From Kordiimonadaceae bacterium (GTDB lineage: Bacteria > Pseudomonadota > Alphaproteobacteria > Sphingomonadales > Kordiimonadaceae): DNA of 14,267 bases. Location: contig JABABO010000009.1 in NCBI GenBank assembly GCA_014238195.1, positions 1 to 14,267 of the forward strand, written 5' to 3'. The notes under the pieces were generated by a model. It was not told the DNA's origin. It searched no databases and saw only the letters and a program-made list of their open reading frames with translations. Shown piece after piece: positions 1 to 5,870 of this stretch. The translations under genes were made by a program, and so were the position numbers. Position 1 is the first letter of the stretch; every line of letters begins with the position of its first letter.

Positions 1-1059
1 GAAGCCTTGCTGCGCGAACATTACCGTGGGGGGCAAAGTTTTTATGTTTGCCCGCGTATTGCTGATATCGCTGAAGTATCCCGTTTCCTACGCGATCATG
101 TCCCTGAAATTAAGTTTGTCGTTGGCCACGGTCAAATGACACCGCGACAGATCGAAGATGTCATGACCGCTTTTTATGAGGGTCAATATGATGTCTTGCT
201 GTCTACGACGATTGTTGAAAGCGGTATCGATATACCAACAGCAAACACAATGATTATTCATCGCGCTGACATGTTTGGCTTAGCACAGCTTTATCAGCTG
301 CGTGGGCGTGTCGGTCGGTCTAAAGTCCGGGCGTATGCTTATTTAAGTATCCCCGCAAAACGTGTCCTAAGTGAAAGCGCAGATAAACGGCTAAAAGTGT
401 TGCAATCCCTTGACACATTAGGGGCAGGCTTCACACTGGCTAGCCATGATATGGATATTCGCGGCGCTGGAAATTTGCTAGGAGATGAACAATCTGGTCA
501 TGTGCGCGAAGTGGGGGTAGAGCTTTATCAAAAAATGCTAGAAGACGCTGTAGCTGAAGCACGCGCTGGCCTTAACGACGAAGATTACACCGATGCTGAT
601 TGGTCGCCACAAATTAATTTAGGCGCCACAGTGCTAATCCCTGAGAAATATGTGCCAGACTTAACACAACGCATGGCCTTATACCGCCGACTAGCAGACC
701 TGAATACCCGTGAAGACGTTGATGCGTTTTGTGCTGAACTCATCGATCGCTTTGGCCCCCTCCCAGGAGCTGTAAAACAGCTCGCAGCTATTATGATCAT
801 CAAAGGTCATTGCAAGCGCGCAGGTATCGAAAAACTAGAGGCCGGCCCAAAAGGGGTCACACTTTCTTTTAAAGAGGATAGGTTTTCAAATCCGGCGGGT
901 TTGGTTGATTTTATAACGAGTACTGGTAGTGTCGCTAAGTTACGTCCCGATCATAAATTGGTTTATTATGCCCGAATGGACAAAATAAGTGCCAGATTGA
1001 AAACAACAGCCTTGATTTCTAGAAAATTAGCCGCTATTTCAGTAAACAGTGACAAATAA
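1..1059 (+). CDS. mfd: Transcription-repair coupling factor Mfd, C-terminal part (5'-truncated by the window)
   Basis: Mfd is an ATP-dependent DNA translocase that removes RNA polymerase stalled at lesions and recruits UvrA for transcription-coupled repair in the cytoplasm. The reading frame is open from base 1, so about 352 residues remain of a family that is usually about 1100-1200 aa. Visible parts are the second RecA-like helicase lobe with motif V (ESGIDIP, near residue 73) and motif VI (QLRGRVGRS, near residues 99-107). The DIRGAGNLLGDEQSGH segment after motif VI is typical of RecG/Mfd proteins. From about residue 207 (LGATVLIPEKYVPDLTQRM) comes the TRCF C-terminal domain, the autoinhibitory UvrA-contacting region. 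The C-terminal end appears intact. The polymerase-interacting and UvrB-like domains lie upstream, outside the window. The family assignment is secure; the true start is not visible. Confidence 0.97.
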   Translation, partial: EALLREHYRGGQSFYVCPRIADIAEVSRFLRDHVPEIKFVVGHGQMTPRQIEDVMTAFYEGQYDVLLSTTIVESGIDIPTANTMIIHRADMFGLAQLYQLRGRVGRSKVRAYAYLSIPAKRVLSESADKRLKVLQSLDTLGAGFTLASHDMDIRGAGNLLGDEQSGHVREVGVELYQKMLEDAVAEARAGLNDEDYTDADWSPQINLGATVLIPEKYVPDLTQRMALYRRLADLNTREDVDAFCAELIDRFGPLPGAVKQLAAIMIIKGHCKRAGIEKLEAGPKGVTLSFKEDRFSNPAGLVDFITSTGSVAKLRPDHKLVYYARMDKISARLKTTALISRKLAAISVNSDK

Positions 1060-1104
1060 CGGCACTTAGTCATATTCGTGCCACATTTTGATCACAGGAG
1101 TGAC

Positions 1105-1128
1105 ATGCTTAATAATGATACTAAGTAA
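1105..1128 (+). other. Possible 7-residue leader-type mini-ORF
   Basis: An ATG at 1105 opens a 7-codon frame (MLNNDTK) plus a TAA stop, preceded by AGGAG at 1096-1100 with a short 4-base spacer. It lies inside the loop of the 1075-1142 inverted repeat and upstream of a T-tract hairpin, which resembles a leader-peptide layout. Such a short frame in AT-rich DNA can easily be chance, so this is only a candidate. Confidence 0.2.
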
Positions 1129-1135
1129 GTGTGAG

Positions 1136-1199
1136 GCACGAACGTAGGAATTCTAATGGCCCTCATACCTATTAAGCCAGTAATGGCCCGTGCTTTTTT
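1136..1199 (+). terminator. Possible intrinsic terminator or attenuator after mfd
   Basis: GCACG at 1136-1140 can pair with CGTGC at 1189-1193, which is followed at once by six T's (1194-1199). An inner imperfect stem joins TAATGGC (from 1154) to GCCAGTA (ending near 1182). The basal stem is only five pairs with a long interior, so the terminator is weak. The same GGCACG can instead pair with TTCGTGCC at 1075-1082, giving two mutually exclusive folds. Confidence 0.35.
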
Positions 1200-1236
1200 C
1201 AAACTTTTAATTTTTGAAGAGCAAACCGTGGCACGG

Positions 1237-1286
1237 AGTTATAAGCAGAGGGTGGCAAGCGCAAGCTTGTCACCCTTAACTTTTTC
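1237..1286 (+). terminator. Strong hairpin with GCAA tetraloop and T-tract, likely intrinsic terminator
   Basis: Bases 1249-1260 pair with 1265-1276 in a 12-bp stem (one G-U pair) closed by a GCAA loop of the GNRA type. An outer helix of AGTTA (1237-1241) with TAACT (1277-1281) extends it across a 7-base bulge. The 3' side runs into TTTTT (1281-1285). This is the best terminator in the window and would end plus-strand transcription from mfd, or from any small RNA encoded between, before the RidA-family gene. Confidence 0.65.
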
Positions 1287-1382
1287 TACAAATCACTTTC
1301 TTCAATTTGGCTCTCGCCTGAACCATTACAGAAGCGCTATTGGCCCTTTAAATATTACTCTGCATCCGTTATCATACGGTTT

Positions 1383-1399
1383 TGGTATAAAATTTACCA
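1383..1399. promoter_or_regulatory. Inverted repeat TGGTA-N7-TACCA overlapping a TATAAA element
   Basis: Perfect 5-base arms flank TAAAATT, 31 bases before the RidA-family start codon. The sequence includes TATAAA (1386-1391), which could serve as a -10 element, although no convincing -35 lies at the right distance. The layout suits an operator or a promoter for the three-gene unit, but short AT-rich repeats like this are common by chance. Confidence 0.3.
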
Positions 1400-1430
1400 T
1401 AAGCAGACTTTTCACGTGTTGGAGTAAACC

Positions 1431-1904
1431 ATGTCTATTGCCATATCCATTGAACGCCGCATCCAAGAATTAGGGCTTGTTATCCCCACGCCTGCTGTTC
1501 CCGTAGCAAATTATGTCCCATTTGTGCAAACTGGCAACCTTGTGAGTATCTCTGGGCAAATTCCTATGGGTAAAGATGGGCTTGAATTTGTTGGCAAAGT
1601 TGGCAAAACAATCAGCACTGAACAAGCCTGCGATGCTGCTGCCTTGTGCGCCCGTAATTTAATTGCTCAAATGAAAGCAGCCTGCAACGGTGATCTGGAA
1701 CGGGTTGTGCGCATAGTTAAACTGGGTGGTTTTGTTAACTGCACCGATGACTATCATGACCAGCCGAAAGTGATTAACGCTGCCAGTGATCTGATGGTCG
1801 CGGTTTTCGGTGATAAAGGCCGTCATAGCCGCAGTGCTGTTGGTACCAACAGCTTGCCGCTTGGTGTTGCCGTTGAAATCGATGCTTTCATTGAGATTAC
1901 ATAA
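1431..1904 (+). CDS. RidA/YjgF/YER057c/UK114-family protein (longer YjgF-like subgroup)
   Basis: The RidA superfamily includes trimeric cytosolic enamine/imine deaminases that clear reactive intermediates such as 2-aminoacrylate. At 157 aa this protein is longer than canonical RidA (about 130 aa) and matches the subgroup with an N-terminal PTPAxPVANYVP segment (residues 20-30) and a DQPKVINxASDLMVxVFGxxGRHSRSAVG block (residues 110-138). The arginine that binds the substrate carboxylate in active RidA proteins appears conserved as Arg134, and the C-terminal glutamate as Glu149. Deaminase activity is therefore possible, but the substrate of this subgroup is unknown to me. ATG at 1431 is preceded by GGAG at 1421-1424, a good Shine-Dalgarno. 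It is the first gene of a tight unit; the next gene starts 2 bases after its stop. I give no gene symbol because it is not canonical ridA. Confidence 0.93.
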   Translation: MSIAISIERRIQELGLVIPTPAVPVANYVPFVQTGNLVSISGQIPMGKDGLEFVGKVGKTISTEQACDAAALCARNLIAQMKAACNGDLERVVRIVKLGGFVNCTDDYHDQPKVINAASDLMVAVFGDKGRHSRSAVGTNSLPLGVAVEIDAFIEIT

Positions 1905-1906
1905 TA

Positions 1907-2683
1907 ATGGCTGCCCCCGTTGAAAAGATAAAAAACCGTGCCTTTCCTTGGCTCGCGCTTAAAAACATAGCGCACCGAGGATTATTTCAGTCAGGCACCG
2001 TTTACGAGGAAAACAGTCTACCAGCTTTTGAAGCTGCTGTGCTCGCTGGCTATGCCATCGAACTGGATGTTCAAATGACATCTGACAAGCTTATTGCCGT
2101 TTTTCATGATGAAAACCTTAGACGACTAACTGGTATGAACGCAGACATCTGTGAAACGGGTCTACAAACTGTAAAAACATTGAACATTGGCAAAAGTGGA
2201 TCATGTGTGCCCACATTATATGATGTCTTCGATCTTGTGAATAAACGCACACCAATTTATATAAAAGTAAAAACCAGCGAAAATACAGATATTCAATTAA
2301 TTTGTGGGGGTATTCGGCATGCCCTTGAAGGCTATGCAGGGGATGTCGCTGTCATGTCGTTCGATCCCCGTATTATTGCATGGTTTAAAAAATATGTGCC
2401 GCGCTTTGCTCGTGGTCTTATTCTAGGCCGCGAAGCACTGTTATCGGTCAGCGATAGGATTAAAACGTCTTATTATATTAGCCGCTATAAACCTGACTTC
2501 CTTGCTTGTGACATCAATTTATTGCCGAACAGCTTATGTACACCTTGGCGCAAAAAAGGTAGGCCTGTAACCACTTGGACCATACGAAGCAAAGAACAGG
2601 AAACAATTGGTAATAAACATGCAGACGCCTTAACCTTTGAGCTTCCTGCTGTTGCTGATCCATTACCCGAAAGCAGTCATTGA
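1907..2683 (+). CDS. Glycerophosphodiester phosphodiesterase (GDPD)-family protein, metal-site residue altered
   Basis: GDPD enzymes are TIM-barrel, metal-dependent hydrolases that split glycerophosphodiesters into glycerol-3-phosphate and an alcohol. This 258-aa protein has the usual length of the cytoplasmic UgpQ-like form and no signal peptide. It keeps the HRG motif (His23-Arg24), the EN pair at residues 35-36, the ELDV metal motif (Glu52, Asp54) and the HD motif (His67-Asp68). The C-terminal WTIRS strand and the PDFLACDINLLP segment are also typical. The third conserved metal ligand, normally Glu in an E-I-K motif, appears as Lys120 in IYIKVKT (codon AAA at 2264-2266), so activity may be lost or changed. 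The start lies 2 bases after the RidA-family stop with only a weak Shine-Dalgarno, suggesting translational coupling. Confidence 0.92.
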   Translation: MAAPVEKIKNRAFPWLALKNIAHRGLFQSGTVYEENSLPAFEAAVLAGYAIELDVQMTSDKLIAVFHDENLRRLTGMNADICETGLQTVKTLNIGKSGSCVPTLYDVFDLVNKRTPIYIKVKTSENTDIQLICGGIRHALEGYAGDVAVMSFDPRIIAWFKKYVPRFARGLILGREALLSVSDRIKTSYYISRYKPDFLACDINLLPNSLCTPWRKKGRPVTTWTIRSKEQETIGNKHADALTFELPAVADPLPESSH

Positions 2684-2692
2684 ATTGTGCTG

Positions 2693-3826
2693 ATGCAAGA
2701 CAGTAATTCCACATTTATCAACCAGATCAGTGATGTAAAATCAGCAGAATGGGATAGCTTACATGATGGGACTAATCCTTTTATTAGCCATGCGTTCTTA
2801 AACGCCTTAGAGCAATCAGGATGCGTAAAAGCTGAAACAGGATGGCAACCACACCATGTCCTTATTCGGGGTGATCGGGGCAGCTTGCAAGCAGCCATGC
2901 CCCTATACTTCAAGGGACACAGCATGGGTGAATATGTTTTTGACCATGCTTGGGCTGACGCATATGAGCGCGCTGGCGGCCGCTATTACCCAAAGTTATT
3001 ATCTGCTATCCCCTTTACACCTGCAACAGGTCCACGATTATTAGCAAACAAAAAGCAGGATCAATCTGCGCTCTTTAAACAAGCGGCTCTTTTATGTGAA
3101 GCTAAGGGCTTGTCCAGCTTGCACCTAAATTTTTTAACCGAGGATGATGAACAGCTCTTATCACATGAAAACTTTCTCATCCGTCATGATCAACAATATC
3201 ACTGGCAGAATGCCAATTATCAAAGTTTCAATGATTTTTTGTCGACACTGACCTCACGCAAACGCAAGCAAATCATAAAAGAACGTCGTACAGCCTTAGA
3301 AAATAATGTCAGTATAGAATGGTTATCAGGTCGTGATATCAAACAGAATCACTTTGATGACTTTTATACGTTTTATACGGATACAGGACTACGCAAATGG
3401 GGCCAAACTTATTTAAATAGAGAATTTTTTGAACGTATCAGCGACACCATGGCTGACAAAATGTTGTTAATCATGTGCAAACGGGGCGAAAAATACATCG
3501 CAGGCGCCCTGAACTTTATTGGCGGCAATACATTATATGGTCGCCACTGGGGTGCCCTTGAGAGCCATCCCGGCCTACACTTTGAGGTTTGCTATTATCA
3601 AGCGATTGAATATGCCATCTTGCATAAACTGAAATTTGTCGAGGCAGGCGCACAAGGCCCGCATAAGATCGCCCGTGGATATGTGCCTATCATCACCAAA
3701 AGCGCTCATTGGTTCCGTGATGCAGGCTTTAGAGAAGCCGTAGATCGATACCTTAGAATGGAACGCAGCCATGTCGCCGAAGATGCTAACTACGCAGCAA
3801 CTTTCGCACCCTTTAAGAAACAATAA
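2693..3826 (+). CDS. COG3146/DUF482 predicted N-acyltransferase (GNAT/FemAB-like fold)
   Basis: This belongs to the COG3146 (DUF482) family, predicted N-acyltransferases with a double GNAT-like fold, sometimes described as peptidoglycan-related. No biochemical function is established that I know of. Recognisable family blocks are the YFKGHSMGEYVFDHAWA region, the basic RKRKQIIKERR segment starting at residue 189, the ALNFIGGNTLYGRHWG strand pair, LHFEVCYYQAIEYAI, and the highly conserved EAGAQGPHKIARGY (starting at residue 317). The length of 377 aa is normal for the family. I chose ATG at 2693; GTG at 2687 in the same frame is an equally possible start (379 aa). Neither has a clear Shine-Dalgarno. 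The start is 3-9 bases after the GDPD stop, so translation is probably coupled. There is no signal peptide or membrane segment, so it is likely cytosolic. Confidence 0.92.
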   Translation: MQDSNSTFINQISDVKSAEWDSLHDGTNPFISHAFLNALEQSGCVKAETGWQPHHVLIRGDRGSLQAAMPLYFKGHSMGEYVFDHAWADAYERAGGRYYPKLLSAIPFTPATGPRLLANKKQDQSALFKQAALLCEAKGLSSLHLNFLTEDDEQLLSHENFLIRHDQQYHWQNANYQSFNDFLSTLTSRKRKQIIKERRTALENNVSIEWLSGRDIKQNHFDDFYTFYTDTGLRKWGQTYLNREFFERISDTMADKMLLIMCKRGEKYIAGALNFIGGNTLYGRHWGALESHPGLHFEVCYYQAIEYAILHKLKFVEAGAQGPHKIARGYVPIITKSAHWFRDAGFREAVDRYLRMERSHVAEDANYAATFAPFKKQ

Positions 3827-3962
3827 CGAACTTATCTACTAAGGTTTCACTGCTCGCACTTGTTGGGGCAAATCTAGTCAGAAAAATAAGGTCAGTTTTG
3901 AATAATTTGGTGCGCTCTCGATTTTGGTTAAGTTTTGGCTAAATTCTGGGATTCTTATTAAA

Positions 3963-3988
3963 GCGCTTGCATCATAGTATTCAAGCGC
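3963..3988. repeat. Inverted repeat GCGCTTG-N12-CAAGCGC upstream of sulP
   Basis: Perfect 7-base arms flank a 12-base loop in the 218-base gap before the SulP gene. On the plus strand no T-tract follows, so it is not a plain terminator for the upstream unit. On the minus strand it is followed by TTTAATAAG, but no minus-strand gene reads into it. A second smaller hairpin (GCCTT at 4001-4005 with AAGGC at 4014-4018) lies nearer the sulP start. Operator or leader structure is possible but unproven. Confidence 0.35.
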
Positions 3989-4044
3989 CTAAAAGGCCCT
4001 GCCTTAAGTATTAAAGGCGATTTGATGTAAAATGAGTTTAACAT

Positions 4045-5589
4045 ATGACCAGTATAAATTTCACCAAGGGACTGACGTTAGGTCAGACTAAAACTGACAC
4101 ACTATCAGGACTAACTGTTGCCTTGGCCCTTGTGCCAGAAGCCGTTGCCTTTGCGTTTGTTGCACAAGTGCACCCACTTGTTGGCCTCTATGCTGCTTTT
4201 ATTGTCGGATTAATCACAGCCGTTTTTGGTGGTCGCCCTGGCATGATATCTGGTGCCACTGGTGCCCTGGCTGTTGTTATGGTATCGCTGGTTGTCACTC
4301 ACGGCGTGGAATATTTATTCGCCACTGTTGTACTGATGGGTATTTTACAAGTTTTGGCGGGGATATTGCGACTGGGAAAATTTATCCGAATGGTGCCGCA
4401 CCCTGTGATGTTAGGGTTTGTTAATGGCCTTGCAATTGTTATTTTCCTAGCGCAGCTAACTCAGTTTAAAGATGTCAATACTGGTTTATGGTTATCGGGC
4501 ATGCCGCTGTTAATGATGCTTGGTCTTGCCTTTTTGACGATGGCTACAATTTGGGGCGCGAGCAAATATATCAAAGCCTTCCCTGCCCCGCTGCTGGCAA
4601 TCTTAGCAGTTTCACTTCTTGTCATTGGTTTGGGGCTAGATGTCCCTCGGGTTGGTGATTTAGCGTCGATAAAAGGCGGCTTACCAATTTTTCATATCCC
4701 CGAAGTGCCGTTAGACTTGGAAATGCTTAAAATTATTTTCCCATATAGCCTTATTTTGGCAGCAATTGGATTAATTGAAAGCTTGCTGACCTTAAATTTG
4801 GTGTCAGAACTCACCGAAACAAGCGGTGGTGCCAGCCAGGAATGTGTCGCCCAAGGGACATCCAACATTGTCACAGGTTTTTTTGGTGGCATGGGTGGCT
4901 GTGCGATGATTGGTCAAAGCATGATCAATATTAATAGCGGTGGCCGCACGCGGCTAAGCGGTATTAGTGCGGCTTTATTTCTGCTGATTTTTATTTTATT
5001 TGCAAGCAATCTCATCGAACAAATCCCTTTAGCTGCCTTGGTGGGAGTTATGTTTATGGTTGTCATTGGCACATTCGCATGGTCTAGCCTACGCATTATG
5101 CATAAAATTCCTGTATCCGATGCGATTGTTTTATGTCTTGTCTCAGCCGTGACAGTTATCAGTGATCTTGCGGTTGCTGTCGTGGTTGGTGTGATCGTTT
5201 CGGCCCTAGTTTTTGCATGGAAAGCCTCGAAACGCATTGGGGTTGAACACAGCTTAGACACCCACGGCAGTGAAGTCTATAAATTACACGGACCTTTATT
5301 TTTCAGCTCAGTTGAAACCTTTCATGACATTTTTAAATGTAATGAAGCAAGTCAAGATGTGGTTGTTGATTTTCTTGATTGTCGTGTTTGGGACCACAGC
5401 GGTATTCAAGCCATAGATGCACTTGCCGTTCGCTATAAAAAAGCGGGTAAAACCCTGCACCTGCGCCACCTATCTAAAGATTGCCGTAAGCTATTAAAGC
5501 GCGCAGGAAACCTAGTTGAGGTTTCAATTATCGAAGATCCACAGTATGGTATTGCTGTTGATTACCCTGAGGCCAACAAAGCATCCTAA
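4045..5589 (+). CDS. SulP-family inorganic anion transporter with C-terminal STAS domain
   Basis: SulP (SLC26-like) proteins are inner-membrane transporters or symporters of sulfate, bicarbonate or dicarboxylates. This 514-aa protein has the usual prokaryotic layout: a hydrophobic multi-span domain over about residues 20-395, then a cytosolic STAS domain over about residues 405-505. The first spans hold the family block ALVPEAVAFAFVAQVHPLVGLYAAF and the third holds GRPGMISGATGA. The STAS domain carries the DHS motif (Asp450-His451-Ser452) at the position of the regulatory serine loop. The GRPGMISGATGA-type proteins resemble the B. subtilis YbaR/YvdB branch more than eukaryotic sulfate transporters. 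The substrate cannot be read from sequence, and bicarbonate or sulfate are both possible. ATG at 4045 has only a weak Shine-Dalgarno. A small RHH protein gene follows 29 bases downstream. Confidence 0.95.
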   Translation: MTSINFTKGLTLGQTKTDTLSGLTVALALVPEAVAFAFVAQVHPLVGLYAAFIVGLITAVFGGRPGMISGATGALAVVMVSLVVTHGVEYLFATVVLMGILQVLAGILRLGKFIRMVPHPVMLGFVNGLAIVIFLAQLTQFKDVNTGLWLSGMPLLMMLGLAFLTMATIWGASKYIKAFPAPLLAILAVSLLVIGLGLDVPRVGDLASIKGGLPIFHIPEVPLDLEMLKIIFPYSLILAAIGLIESLLTLNLVSELTETSGGASQECVAQGTSNIVTGFFGGMGGCAMIGQSMININSGGRTRLSGISAALFLLIFILFASNLIEQIPLAALVGVMFMVVIGTFAWSSLRIMHKIPVSDAIVLCLVSAVTVISDLAVAVVVGVIVSALVFAWKASKRIGVEHSLDTHGSEVYKLHGPLFFSSVETFHDIFKCNEASQDVVVDFLDCRVWDHSGIQAIDALAVRYKKAGKTLHLRHLSKDCRKLLKRAGNLVEVSIIEDPQYGIAVDYPEANKAS

Positions 5590-5608
5590 AATGCCCTAAT
5601 TTAAAAAT

Positions 5609-5612
5609 GAGG
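5609..5612 (+). promoter_or_regulatory. Shine-Dalgarno GAGG that decides the RHH protein start
   Basis: GAGG sits 6 bases before ATG at 5619, ideal spacing, and overlaps the upstream in-frame ATG at 5607. It therefore supports starting the small ribbon-helix-helix protein at 5619 rather than 5607. Confidence 0.55.
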
Positions 5613-5618
5613 CAAATT

Positions 5619-5867
5619 ATGCTCGATTTAGCTGATACAATTTTAGAAAAACATTCAGTAACCATCGCTGCACATCGTACCAGCGTGTCATTGGAGCGAG
5701 GCTTTTGGCGGCATTTACAACGTCTTGCCAAGGAAAAAAATATCTCCTTAAATGAACTGATAAGGCAAATAGATGAAGCCCGTTCAGGATCACTTTCAGG
5801 TGCCCTGCGTACCTATGTTTTACAAGAACTAGAGCAATTTGTTGATCGCATTGATCCAATCACATAA
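5619..5867 (+). CDS. Small ribbon-helix-helix domain protein (RHH_4-like)
   Basis: The 82-aa protein resembles the RHH_4 / COG4321 family of small alphaproteobacterial proteins with a predicted ribbon-helix-helix DNA-binding fold. Key blocks are the beta-strand HRTSVSLERGFWRHLQRLA, the helix-turn segment KNISLNELIRQID, and the closing EARSGSLSGALRTYVLQELEQF. Such proteins usually bind DNA as dimers through the strand pair, but the targets of this family are unknown to me. An in-frame ATG at 5607 would add four residues (MRQI). The ATG at 5619 is preferred because of the well-placed GAGG. The gene follows sulP by 29 bases and is likely cotranscribed, which makes regulation of that transporter an inference worth testing. 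Its stop lies 3 bases from the stop of the convergent AsmA-family gene. Confidence 0.85.
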   Translation: MLDLADTILEKHSVTIAAHRTSVSLERGFWRHLQRLAKEKNISLNELIRQIDEARSGSLSGALRTYVLQELEQFVDRIDPIT

Positions 5868-5870
5868 CTT

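Larger units (their letters stand above)
1060..1430. other. Structured intergenic region between mfd and the RidA-family gene, no convincing gene
   Basis: These 371 bases hold no credible protein gene. The one longer open frame here (from 1156) lacks family resemblance and runs into the next gene. The stretch does contain several inverted repeats: TTCGTGCC at 1075-1082 with GGCACGAA at 1135-1142; a possible T-tract terminator ending at 1199; a strong hairpin plus T-tract at 1237-1286; CCGT/ACGG arms at 1367-1380; and TGGTA/TACCA arms just before the downstream gene. TAATGGCCC occurs twice as a direct repeat (1154-1162 and 1181-1189), and GGCACG occurs at 1135 and 1230. A small RNA or leader is possible, but I recognise no known RNA family. 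Confidence 0.6.

Noticed and set aside
1075..1142. Hammerhead-type ribozyme or riboswitch in the mfd downstream region
   Set aside because: The junction-like fold lacks the conserved CUGAUGA and GAAA core, and I recognise no riboswitch consensus.
1156..1473. A 105-codon plus-strand open frame between mfd and the RidA-family gene
   Set aside because: Its product has no family resemblance, it covers a terminator-like hairpin, lacks a ribosome site and overlaps the well-supported RidA-family start in another frame.
3963..3988. Reading the GCGCTTG/CAAGCGC repeat as a plus-strand intrinsic terminator of the COG3146 unit
   Set aside because: No T-tract follows on the plus strand; CTAAAAGG comes next instead.
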